A DNA stretch of 56,638 nucleotides from an uncultured Coriobacteriaceae bacterium (GTDB taxonomy: Bacteria; Actinomycetota; Coriobacteriia; Coriobacteriales; Atopobiaceae), in contig CADBCS010000014.1 in the NCBI GenBank assembly GCA_902793195.1, forward strand, positions 1 through 56,638. Direction: 5' to 3'. Below, one piece after another: positions 42,817 to 50,454 of this stretch (its first letter is position 1; the number at the start of each line of letters is the position of its first letter). A model generated the notes under the pieces. The model ran no database searches. It saw only the letters and a program-made list of their open reading frames with translations, and had not been told where the DNA came from. The translations under genes were made by a program, and so were the position numbers.

Positions 42817-43612
42817 GATGGCACCACCTTTGCCAGATGAGAGACCAAACGGCGTCGCGCCACTCCTGTGACGTCGCGCTTTCCAGTCCATCGAACAGTG
42901 CTTGTCGGTCCTCCTCATGGAGTTTGCCAAGGCGTGGGAACTCGTCCTTGGGAATGAGCTCCAGGTTGTCCCTCGTGGAATGCGTGCCCACAAAACTCTG
43001 GACTCTGGTGTCTGCCATCACATCGAATGCCCGAATCGCCTCCAACGTGTGACATTGCCACAAGAGCGAGAGCCCATGGTCGAAGAGGGGTGCCAACCTG
43101 AGGGTACGCGTACGGGGGTTGCGCAAGACCTCTATGTTCGCCCCATGTCGGTCTCGGTTGAGGATGAGGTAATCAACAGCGAGCATCTTCCAGATTCGAT
43201 GCGCCCAGCCCTTGCGAACGCAGAACGAGAGGGGCGATTCGTCTTGGTGACGCTCGAGCTGGTAGTAGGTATCGAGCGCAATCTTGCTTTCGCCAGCCGC
43301 CTTGAAGTCATCGGAGGCATTGAGCCACGTCTCGAAGACCGAACCATCCACCAGCACGTTGGCGTGTATAAGGCGGTATTGTAGGTGATCGATTCCCAGA
43401 ATCGAAAGCAAGCGGTCGACCACAATCTCGTTAATGCACTCGTGTCCCACGATGCCCGTTCCAATACGGTAGTCGGATAGTTTGTAGTAGACCTTGCGGG
43501 GGCCGATGTCGTCGTAGGACTTAAGAAATGACCCTGCCGTTCCGGATGACTGGCGTGCCTGGGCCCAGCTGAGGTAGGTGAGGTCTTGCAGCTGATCGGT
43601 GATCTGTGGCAT
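42794..43612 (-). CDS. HipA-like Ser/Thr kinase, toxin candidate
   Basis: 272 residues. The C-terminal half has the HipA-type kinase motifs DYLILNRDRHGANIEVLR (catalytic Asp and Asn) and LAPLFDHGLSL (metal-binding Asp). The N-terminal half includes KVYYKLSDYR with a candidate ATP Lys. It is smaller than HipA (~440) and lacks the HipA N-terminal subdomain. First gene of a two-gene operon: AAAAGGAGGC is nine bases before the ATG, and a TTGACA-N17-AATACT promoter is upstream. HipA-type kinases phosphorylate translation factors such as GltX; the target here is unknown. Confidence 0.75.
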   Translation of the reverse strand: MPQITDQLQDLTYLSWAQARQSSGTAGSFLKSYDDIGPRKVYYKLSDYRIGTGIVGHECINEIVVDRLLSILGIDHLQYRLIHANVLVDGSVFETWLNASDDFKAAGESKIALDTYYQLERHQDESPLSFCVRKGWAHRIWKMLAVDYLILNRDRHGANIEVLRNPRTRTLRLAPLFDHGLSLLWQCHTLEAIRAFDVMADTRVQSFVGTHSTRDNLELIPKDEFPRLGKLHEEDRQALFDGLESATSQEWRDAVWSLIWQRWCHLETLRAS

Positions 43613-43636
43613 ATGGAACCGCCTCCTTTTCCTGCC

Positions 43637-43665
43637 AGTATTACGGGACGCTTGTCATTTGTCAA
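43637..43665 (-). promoter_or_regulatory. promoter of the HipA-like operon
   Basis: On the minus strand, TTGACA (43665-43660) and AATACT (43642-43637) are separated by exactly 17 bases, ~25 bases upstream of the kinase start codon. The -35 box lies inside the left arm of the inverted repeat at 43648-43692. Confidence 0.7.
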
Positions 43666-43692
43666 GTAAGTATCTTGACAAATGACAAGCGT
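43648..43692. promoter_or_regulatory. perfect 19-bp inverted repeat, probable operator
   Basis: The left arm ACGCTTGTCATTTGTCAAG (43648-43666) and its exact complement at 43674-43692 are separated by seven bases. The left arm contains the -35 box of the operon, so a bound repressor would block RNA polymerase. The outward-facing right arm also contains a TTGACA on the plus strand. Confidence 0.8.
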
Positions 43693-43697
43693 ATAAA

Positions 43698-43757
43698 CAG
43701 TATGGCGTGCTCAGCGAGGCGGAGCTGCACGCGCGCTACGTGGCCAAGCGTCTTTGA
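43698..43757 (+). pseudogene. short C-terminal coding remnant, possibly glutamine synthetase III
   Basis: A 19-codon tail, QYGVLSEAELHARYVAKRL, then TGA, begins just beyond the operator right arm. The ELHARY segment recalls type III glutamine synthetase (GlnN), but the match is too short to be firm. No start or upstream portion exists. Confidence 0.25.
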
Positions 43758-43926
43758 CGACCTCGAGGCTTGGCGGTCCATCTGTTGTGCGCCGCAGTCG
43801 AACGAACCGAGAAAAGGATTTGGACTCAGTTTCTTAAATAGACGATTCGGCACTACGGCCGGGCGCGGGCAACCATGCGCAGTATGACTTACATGCGCCA
43901 GGAGCGTCCGAATCTCTGTGCGACGC

Positions 43927-44466
43927 CTACAGCAGCGACTCCACCACGTTGGCCGCCTGTTCGCATGTCACGTCGAACTCCTCGGCAAAGGTGCCCTTGA
44001 GCTTGCGCAGAGCCCAGTCGGCGACGCTCATCTTTCCGGGCGGACGGCCAATGCCCACGCGCACGCGGGCAAAGTCAGCCGTGCCGAGCTTCGCCTTTAT
44101 TGAGCGCAGACCGTTGTGCGCGTTGAGGCCACCGCCAAACTTCTCGCGAACCTCTCCTGCTGGCAGGTCCACCTCGTCGTGGACCACCAGAATCTCGTCT
44201 GGTGCCACGCGCAACTCCCGTGCCAGCTTGGAGAGCGGCCCGCCGGAGGTGTTCATGTAGCCCTGCGGCTTGGCGATCACCACATCGCGGTCACCCAAGC
44301 GCACCGTGGTGGTCTGGCAGCCCGCCCGACTCTTCCAGTAGCGCGCCCCATGTCGTTTTGCGAGCTTGTCCACGGTAACGAATCCGGCGTTGTGGCGCGT
44401 GAGCGCGTACTCGGCACCGGGATTGCCTAGGCCGCACACGATCGATATGGACTTTTGCCGGGGCAT
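43927..44466 (-). CDS. pth: peptidyl-tRNA hydrolase
   Basis: 179 residues. Releases tRNA from stalled peptidyl-tRNA. Signature stretches are GLGNPGAEYALTRHNAGF (with the catalytic His), IAKPQGYMNTSGGPL, ILVVHDEVDLPAGEVR (catalytic Asp) and GLNAHNGLRSIKAKLG. The start 44466 has GAGAGGAGC upstream; longer frames are rejected. Lies 85 bases downstream of prs on the same strand with a hairpin between. Confidence 0.94.
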   Translation of the reverse strand: MPRQKSISIVCGLGNPGAEYALTRHNAGFVTVDKLAKRHGARYWKSRAGCQTTTVRLGDRDVVIAKPQGYMNTSGGPLSKLARELRVAPDEILVVHDEVDLPAGEVREKFGGGLNAHNGLRSIKAKLGTADFARVRVGIGRPPGKMSVADWALRKLKGTFAEEFDVTCEQAANVVESLL

Positions 44467-44486
44467 GATGCTCCTCTCGGTAGAAC

Positions 44487-44532
44487 AGGGGTGCCATCCC
44501 CAGTGGCTGCATGCACTAAGGGTGGCACCCCT
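44487..44532 (-). terminator. hairpin between prs and pth
   Basis: AGGGGTGCCA (44487-44496) pairs perfectly with TGGCACCCCT (44523-44532) across a ~26-base loop. There is no T-run, so it may be an attenuator or processing site instead of a strong terminator. Confidence 0.45.
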
Positions 44533-44551
44533 GCCGCGAACGTTGCGGTGG

Positions 44552-45547
44552 CTAGAGGTTGAGGTCGCCGCCAAAGATCTCGGTGGTGGGCTCGTTGCAG
44601 TACACGTGGTGGATGGCCTCGGCCAACTCGCGCGCGACGGACACCATCTTGATCTTGGAGCCGGGTTGGTTGGCCACGGCACAGGGTACGGAGTCGGTGA
44701 TGACGCACTCCTCGATGGGTGCGTTCTCCAGCCGCTCGATGGCCGGACCGGTAAACAGGCCATGGGTGGCGCACACGTAGATCTGGCCGGCGCCCATCTC
44801 CTTGAGCTTGTCGAGAGAACCGCACAGGGTGCCTGCCGTGTCGATCATGTCGTCGTTGATGATGCAGGTCTTGCCCTTGATGTCGCCGATAATGCCCATG
44901 ACCTCGGCTTGGTTGTGCTGGGGACGGCTCTTGTGCGCGATGGCCACCGAGCAACCCAGGTGATCGGCCAGCTTCTTGGCCGCCTTGGCGCGACCCATGT
45001 CGGGCGAGACGACCACGGTGTTCTCCCAGTCGAAGTTCTTGGCCATAAAATAGTCGCCCAACAGGTACAGTGCCGTGAGGTGCGTCACGGGGATGTCGAA
45101 GAAGCCTTGGATCTGCCCCTGATGCAGGTCGAGGGTGATGACGCGGTCGTAGCCGGCGGTCTCGAGCAGGTTCGCCACCAGACGTGCGGTGATGGGCTCG
45201 CGCGAGTCGGACTTGCGGTCCTGGCGGGCGTAGGCGTAGTGGGGGATGACTGCCGTGAGCGATCCCACCGATGCGCGCTTTGCGGCATCGGCCGCCACGA
45301 GGAGCTCCATGAGGAGGTCATTGATGTTCTGTCCGGCGATGGACTGGACGATGAACACCTCGTCACCGCGGATGGACTCGTCGAACTTCGCGTATGTCTC
45401 GCCATTCGCGAACTTCTCGAGCGTGAGGCCCGAGAGCTCGAGGTGAAGGATCTGGGCGATGCGGCGCGAGAGCTCGGGGTTGCCCGTTCCGCTGTAGAGC
45501 TTGATTTCCTTCTCGACGTTGAGCGGCTTGCTAAGGTACTCGTACAT
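44552..45547 (-). CDS. prs: ribose-phosphate pyrophosphokinase (PRPP synthetase)
   Basis: 331 residues. Makes PRPP from ribose 5-phosphate and ATP. SGTGNPELSRRIAQIL, FANGETYAKFDESIRGDEVF, HYAYARQDRKSDSREPI and the PRPP loop CIINDDMIDTAGTL are all typical of class I enzymes. Separated from glmU by three bases, an arrangement conserved widely in Gram-positive bacteria. Confidence 0.95.
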   Translation of the reverse strand: MYEYLSKPLNVEKEIKLYSGTGNPELSRRIAQILHLELSGLTLEKFANGETYAKFDESIRGDEVFIVQSIAGQNINDLLMELLVAADAAKRASVGSLTAVIPHYAYARQDRKSDSREPITARLVANLLETAGYDRVITLDLHQGQIQGFFDIPVTHLTALYLLGDYFMAKNFDWENTVVVSPDMGRAKAAKKLADHLGCSVAIAHKSRPQHNQAEVMGIIGDIKGKTCIINDDMIDTAGTLCGSLDKLKEMGAGQIYVCATHGLFTGPAIERLENAPIEECVITDSVPCAVANQPGSKIKMVSVARELAEAIHHVYCNEPTTEIFGGDLNL

Positions 45548-45550
45548 TGA

Positions 45551-46942
45551 TTAGTCCTCCTCTTGCATCCTCTTGCGTCGGACGGCGGCCCAGCCCTCGA
45601 TGACCTGCTGTTTGGACCTTTCGAGTGCGAGCGCGTCCGCTGGGACGTCGTTGGTTATGCATGAGCTCGCGCCTATCAGGGCGCCGTCGCCAATGGTCAC
45701 GGGTGCGACCATCATGGTGTCCGATCCCACGAACACGTCGTTGCCAATGGTGGTGGGGCTCTTGTGCTTTCCGTCGTAGTTGCACGTGATCGATCCCGCT
45801 CCAATGTTGACGCCCGAGCCCATGGTCGTGTCGCCAATGTAGGAGAGGTGCGGAACCTTGGATCCCTCCCCAATGGTGGAGTTCTTGATCTCCACGTGCG
45901 TGCCCACATGCGCGCCGTCGAGCAAGTGCGTGCCGGGGCGCAGGTATGCGCGCGGTCCAACGGTTACCCTCTGCTCGATGACCGTGTCGTATCCCACGGT
46001 CTCCTCGACGTTCGAGCCGTCACCCACCTGCACGTTGGTGAGGCGCGTGTTGGGACCGATTACGCACTCCTCACCGATGGTGGTCTTGCCCCACAGCATG
46101 GTCTGCGGAAGCAGCTCTGTGTCGCGGCCGACCTTTACGTCGGGGCCAACCCACACCAGATTGGGGTCGAGCATGGTAACGCCCTCGTCCATGAGGCGCT
46201 CGTTGATGCGCAGCTGCATGATCTTGGTTGCCGTGGCCAGCTGGAAGCGCGAGTTCACGCCCAGCATCTCCGAGAAGTCGTCGGCGCACAGTGCCGAGAC
46301 GGGTTCACCCATGCCCACGTAGATGTCCACCATGTCGGTGAGGTAGTACTCGCCCTGGGCATTGTTGGTGCCTATCTTGTCGATGTTCGCGGTGAGCCTG
46401 CTCCCGCAGAAGCAGTACATGCCCGAGTTGCACTCCGTGAGCGTCTCCTGCTCCTCCGGCGTGCAGTCCTTGTGCTCCACGATGGCCAGAACGGCACCGC
46501 TCTGGTCGCGCTTGATGCGTCCGTAACCCGTTGGGTTGGGCGGGCGCATGGTGAGCACCGTGCAGGCGTTGTGGTGCGTGGTCGTTTCCTCTACGAGCGC
46601 ACGAATGGTCTTGGGCGTTACGAGTGGGGTGTCGCCGTACAGTATTACGGTGGGGCCATTAAACGATCCGATGGCGTTGCGCACGACACGCACGGCATGG
46701 CCGGTTCCCAGACGCTCGGTCTGCTCGACGCACTCGACGTCTGCGTCGTTGGAGAAAATTGCACGAACCTCGTCTGCCCCATTGCCCACAACAACAATGA
46801 TGCGGTCTGCCCCTGCCTTGCGGGCGGAGTCGACGGTCCACCAAACGAGTGGCTTGTCGAGTAGTTTGTGAGCGACTTTGGGGTGACGGGACTTCATGCG
46901 CGTTCCCTCGCCGGCAGCGAGGACGATCGCGGTGATGGGCAT
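45551..46942 (-). CDS. glmU: bifunctional UDP-GlcNAc pyrophosphorylase/GlcN-1-P acetyltransferase GlmU
   Basis: 463 residues. The N-terminal uridyltransferase has LAAGEGTRMKSRHPKVAHK and LYGDTPLVTP. The C-terminal left-handed beta helix carries hexapeptide repeats and GAGSITCNYDGKHKSPTTIG, the acetyltransferase site. Makes UDP-GlcNAc for peptidoglycan. The start is 46942, with GGAGG six bases upstream; the open frame extends much further without support. First gene of glmU-prs(-pth). Confidence 0.95.
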   Translation of the reverse strand: MPITAIVLAAGEGTRMKSRHPKVAHKLLDKPLVWWTVDSARKAGADRIIVVVGNGADEVRAIFSNDADVECVEQTERLGTGHAVRVVRNAIGSFNGPTVILYGDTPLVTPKTIRALVEETTTHHNACTVLTMRPPNPTGYGRIKRDQSGAVLAIVEHKDCTPEEQETLTECNSGMYCFCGSRLTANIDKIGTNNAQGEYYLTDMVDIYVGMGEPVSALCADDFSEMLGVNSRFQLATATKIMQLRINERLMDEGVTMLDPNLVWVGPDVKVGRDTELLPQTMLWGKTTIGEECVIGPNTRLTNVQVGDGSNVEETVGYDTVIEQRVTVGPRAYLRPGTHLLDGAHVGTHVEIKNSTIGEGSKVPHLSYIGDTTMGSGVNIGAGSITCNYDGKHKSPTTIGNDVFVGSDTMMVAPVTIGDGALIGASSCITNDVPADALALERSKQQVIEGWAAVRRKRMQEED

Positions 46943-47117
46943 AGTGCCTCCAAGCAAATGTTTTGCCTTCCCAAACACCATCATTCTAGCGCAGATGCTA
47001 CCGTGCAGGAGCGCAAAACTACCGAACACGGAAATATCGATACCCAAGATGTGGGAAGATGCTAGGCAGCGTTCAATACAGTCCAAGGAATCGTCGCACG
47101 TCAAATGGAGGTAAATG

Positions 47118-48335
47118 ATGACAGGTTGTGAGGTAAAGCTCATAGAAGATGGTGCCGACGCTCTTGTGGTCGGTGTTTCCGGACGAATCTCGGCTGACAA
47201 TGCAAGGGAAGCGGAAGACACCATACGGTCCTTCGCTGCGGGAAGGGAGGACAGGCTGCTCGTCCTTGACATGTCGGAGCTCGCATACATCGCGAGCGCG
47301 GGGCTTCGTGCGATAATGCGTCTGCTCAAGCAGGGTGGCAAGGTACGTGTCGTCGAGGTGTCACCCGAAGTCTACGACGTGTTCGAGATGACCGGCTTCA
47401 CCCAGCTGCTCGAGGTGAGAAAGCGTCTGCGTCAGATAAGCCTCGAGGGAGCCACCATGCTCGGCAAGGGCGCAAACGGAGAGGTCTGGCGCCTGGACGA
47501 CGAGACCATCGTGAAGGTCTACAACGAGGGTGCCTCCCTCGACAAGATCGCGCTCGAGAACGACCATGCAACGGCCGCCTTCAAGGTGGGGCTGCCCTGC
47601 GCCATCGCCTTCGACACGGTGCGCGTGGACACGCGCTATGGCATCGTGTTCGAGCTGCTCAACGCCGAGACGGTCGGGCACCACGTGACGAACCATCCGG
47701 AGTCCATCCCCGAGATGGGGGATGCCATGGGCAGGCTGCTGCGTGAGATGCACTCCACCAAGGCCGAGCCCGGTTCCCTGCCGCGCATCGTCGACAAGAT
47801 GCACGGTTGGATTGACTACATTGCGCAGGCGTATGGCGACGTGGTTACGGACGAGGACATCGCACTCCTTCGCCAGGTGGTCGATGCCGCTCCCGACACC
47901 GGCACCATCATCCACAACGACTTCCACGAGGGCAACATCATGCTGCAGGGCAACGAGCTCGTGCTCATCGACCTCGACGACGTATGCTCCGGCAATCCCG
48001 TCTTTGACCTCATCAACCAGTACTCGAGCCACGTGATCGTGGTCCAGCAGAAGCCCGAGGTGGCAGGGAAGTCCCTTGGCATGCGTGTCGAGGACGTGAT
48101 GCCAATGTACGACCAGACGCTTTTGGCCTACTTCGACGGCGACGTGGCGCGCGTCGAGCAGCACAAGCAGGTCATGCAGCTCATGTCGCTGTTCATGTTC
48201 ATGATCTTCCCCGCCAAGTCGAAGGACTCCTCCAACATGACCCCCGAAACCGCCCAGACCATCTATGCGCAGATACTGCCGCAGTTCAGGGCAATGGCGC
48301 CACAGATCGTCCAGGCGATGGGGATGTACCGCTAG
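47118..48335 (+). CDS. fusion of STAS domain and aminoglycoside-phosphotransferase-like kinase
   Basis: 405 residues. Residues 1-105 are a STAS domain (MSELAYIASAGLRAIMRLLK, Ser60 at the phospho-acceptor position). After the linker comes an APH/choline-kinase-like domain: ATMLGKGANGEVWRLDDETI (Gly loop and Lys), then the catalytic loop IIHNDFHEGNIML (HxD and Asn) and the metal site VLIDLDDVCSGNP. The kinase part resembles the TIGR02172 family. The second ATG (47118) has better spacing from GGAGG than 47115. It is divergent from glmU. A strong hairpin follows the stop. Confidence 0.85.
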   Translation: MTGCEVKLIEDGADALVVGVSGRISADNAREAEDTIRSFAAGREDRLLVLDMSELAYIASAGLRAIMRLLKQGGKVRVVEVSPEVYDVFEMTGFTQLLEVRKRLRQISLEGATMLGKGANGEVWRLDDETIVKVYNEGASLDKIALENDHATAAFKVGLPCAIAFDTVRVDTRYGIVFELLNAETVGHHVTNHPESIPEMGDAMGRLLREMHSTKAEPGSLPRIVDKMHGWIDYIAQAYGDVVTDEDIALLRQVVDAAPDTGTIIHNDFHEGNIMLQGNELVLIDLDDVCSGNPVFDLINQYSSHVIVVQQKPEVAGKSLGMRVEDVMPMYDQTLLAYFDGDVARVEQHKQVMQLMSLFMFMIFPAKSKDSSNMTPETAQTIYAQILPQFRAMAPQIVQAMGMYR

Positions 48336-48353
48336 CGTATGCTTCGAGCACGA

Positions 48354-48388
48354 AGGAGGGGGCGCGCCGTGATGGCACGCCCCCTCCT
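48354..48388. terminator. bidirectional terminator hairpin
   Basis: 15-base arms AGGAGGGGGCGCGCC and GGCACGCCCCCTCCT with one mismatch and a five-base loop lie between two convergent genes. Confidence 0.75.
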
Positions 48389-48413
48389 CGCTAGGTGTGA
48401 CTTAGTGTGATGG

Positions 48414-49451
48414 CTACTCGGCCGGCTCCTCGGTGTTCTCGATGGGGTTGCCCTCGTCGTCGAGCAACTGCTGCGTCCCGTTGAAGGTCTGCACACCGCT
48501 GATCACGTTGCCGTCGATTGCGTCCACCTGGACCTGATAGTGGACGTCGCCGAGGTCGAAGTCAACCACGTAGTAGAGGGTGCCACCGCCGTTGATGAGG
48601 CCGGAGCACGAGAGGTTAAGTGCGGGGCCCTTTGCCTGTCCGCCGGCACCTGCGTAGTCGCATGCGATCTGGATGCATCCGTCCGCGCCATAGTTGTCAT
48701 TCATGCCGTTGTTGTCGCCGGAGCCGTCGTTGTTGCCGCTGTTGTTATTGTTGTTGGAGTTGTTGTTGTTGGAGTTGTTGTTGTTGGAGTTGTTGTTCTG
48801 CTGCTTCTGCTGCTGCTTCTGCTCCGCCTGCTGCTCATGACGCTGCTGCTCTTCCTCGTCTTCCTTCTGGTCGAGGTTGGCATCCCTTACGGCGCTGACG
48901 ATGGCGGTCACGTCCTGGTCGTCGAGGGTCACTTCCTCGCCGCCGAGCCCCTGATAGGTGACGCCGTAGTTGCCAGACTCGTCCGACCAGGTGAGGACGA
49001 CCGCAGCACCCTCCTTGGGTCCGTACAGCGTCACGTCGACGTTGTCGAAGCTGGTCTTCCACTTGCTGGCGAATGTGGTCTCGTCACGATCGGAGAGCGG
49101 GGCCTTGTGGCCGTTGACACCCTTGGTGATGACGAGCTCGTTTGCGCCGCCATCGTAGGTTGCCTTCGCAACGCCGTCAGCGTGCGCGAACTTGGGGTTT
49201 TGGTGGGCGGTGTCATTGAACGTGAGCTTCTCGAACACGCCAAACTTGTCGAGGCCTGCACCCTTGGCCGCAGCCTCGGCGTCGGAATCGCTCGTCCAGT
49301 TGGTCTTGACCTCGGTCTGCTCGGTCTTCTGCGTGGTCTGCTCGGTCTGGGTAGTCGTCTCGGTCGTGGTCTGGGTCGGCTGCTGGCCGCAACCAACGAT
49401 GCCGAGCGCGAGCGCTCCAGCAAGCGTGAACGAAACAATCTGCTTGTTCAT
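48414..49451 (-). CDS. Asn-rich lipoprotein of unknown function
   Basis: 345 residues. The signal peptide ends in the lipobox ALGIVGC (Cys ~22). A Thr/Gln-rich spacer follows. There are two folded parts: residues ~60-190 with WTSDSDAEAAAKGAGLDKFG, and a C-terminal ~100 residues with CIQIACDYAGAGGQAKGP. They are joined by a Gln/Asn tract (NNNSNNNNSNNNNS type) encoded by tandem 15-base repeats. The first part is reminiscent of DUF-type lipoproteins without known role. GGAGG precedes the start at 49451. Confidence 0.75.
   Translation of the reverse strand: MNKQIVSFTLAGALALGIVGCGQQPTQTTTETTTQTEQTTQKTEQTEVKTNWTSDSDAEAAAKGAGLDKFGVFEKLTFNDTAHQNPKFAHADGVAKATYDGGANELVITKGVNGHKAPLSDRDETTFASKWKTSFDNVDVTLYGPKEGAAVVLTWSDESGNYGVTYQGLGGEEVTLDDQDVTAIVSAVRDANLDQKEDEEEQQRHEQQAEQKQQQKQQNNNSNNNNSNNNNSNNNNNSGNNDGSGDNNGMNDNYGADGCIQIACDYAGAGGQAKGPALNLSCSGLINGGGTLYYVVDFDLGDVHYQVQVDAIDGNVISGVQTFNGTQQLLDDEGNPIENTEEPAE
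48741..48797. repeat. 15-base tandem repeat coding for Asn/Ser
   Basis: Three to four copies of TTGTTGTTGGAGTTG, inside the lipoprotein gene. Copy-number change would keep the frame because the unit is 15 bases. Confidence 0.75.
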
Positions 49452-49649
49452 ATATAGTCCTCCATGTTTCTGGGCAACTTCCACGTTGCCATTTCTTGCC
49501 TGCGTGTGGTGCGATGTGAAATTCTACCACCCCAGTTTTTTGGGAACCACCGCACGTGTAAATGACGAGTTCCTGTCACATCCCCATCATATGTATGTAC
49601 GTGTTGTGTTTCGTTTTGTCTCGCCTGTATAAAAACGCACCAACCGGTC

Positions 49650-49680
49650 TTAAGGGGACGGTTTTTTGGACTGGTTTGGG
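49650..49680. repeat. partial GGGGACGG repeat before the ICMT gene end
   Basis: GGTCTTAAGGGGACGG followed by a TTTTTT run and GGACTGGTTTGG resembles a half element of the dispersed GGGACCGTCCC family. The T-run could also end transcription. Confidence 0.4.
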
Positions 49681-49681
49681 G

Positions 49682-50359
49682 CTACCAGACGTATGGAATC
49701 AGACGCCATCGCACGCGTGCCATGTATTCCCCGTATCCCGGCAGGCCTTCGCGCAAGACCCGTTCCTCGTTGAGGATGCGTTGGGCGATGAGGGGCAGAT
49801 ATCCAAGCATGATGACGAACGAGAGGGGAGAGCCCAGAACCAGCGGCATCGAGAGGAAGAGGAGGACGGTGGAGCTGTACATGGGGTGTCGAACGATGCC
49901 GTACAGGCCAGAGCTCACCACGTGCTGGCCTTCCTGCACCTCCACCGTGCGCGAGAGGTATGCGTTCTCACGCATGACCTCGGCATAGAGCGCATAGGAG
50001 GCAAGGAAGAGCACAGCCGCCGTCCACGACGCCCAGCTGGGCAGCATGAGCCACCCTAGGCGGCGTCCCAGACCCGCGACCACGAAGGCCGCGGCGAACA
50101 TGAGGGCGCTCAGCGCCACTACCTGTCGCTGTTCCCGCTCCTCCTCGTTGGCGCTGAGTCGCTTGCGCAGCAGATCGGGTACCTTGGCCATCATGATGCA
50201 GCCTGCTGTCGCCATGGGCACGAAGAGGACGCCCATCAGGAGCCATCCCCGCCACCATGCGAGCGTCCCGGCCGGGAGGAAGAGCAGAGTTCCCACCACA
50301 AGAACGCCTGCGAGGTACTTCTTCAGTGCCGTCTTGAGGAGCTGTGTGTCCAAGGCCAT
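49682..50359 (-). CDS. isoprenylcysteine carboxyl-methyltransferase-like (ICMT) membrane protein
   Basis: 225 residues with five or so membrane segments. The C-terminal signature SSGLYGIVRHPMYSSTVLLF, then NEERVLREGLPGYGEYMARV, is typical of the ICMT/PEMT-like methyltransferase family, which uses SAM at the membrane. The substrate is unknown. The start could be ATG 50359 or TTG 50353; the latter sits better behind GGAAGG. A repeat-like hairpin lies upstream. Confidence 0.8.
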   Translation of the reverse strand: MALDTQLLKTALKKYLAGVLVVGTLLFLPAGTLAWWRGWLLMGVLFVPMATAGCIMMAKVPDLLRKRLSANEEEREQRQVVALSALMFAAAFVVAGLGRRLGWLMLPSWASWTAAVLFLASYALYAEVMRENAYLSRTVEVQEGQHVVSSGLYGIVRHPMYSSTVLLFLSMPLVLGSPLSFVIMLGYLPLIAQRILNEERVLREGLPGYGEYMARVRWRLIPYVW

Positions 50360-50389
50360 CCTTCCTGCCGCACGATGGGGTCACAAACG

Positions 50390-50454
50390 AACTGAGAAAA
50401 GGGGTTTGACCCCTATTCTCAGTTGGGAATTGGGGACAGGCCCCTTTTTCAGTT
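50390..50454. repeat. AACTGAGAAAAGGGG hairpin plus third half copy
   Basis: Arms 50390-50404 and 50410-50424 (one mismatch) form a 15-bp stem. A further half copy CCCCTTTTTCAGTT (50441-50454) overlaps the stop codon of the bactofilin-like gene. Its sequence differs from the GGGACCGTCCC family, so it is a second repeat type. Confidence 0.65.

Noticed and set aside
43606..43887. Plus-strand ORF running through the HipA-like promoter
   Set aside because: It overlaps the operator and start of the minus-strand kinase; no ribosome site or family.
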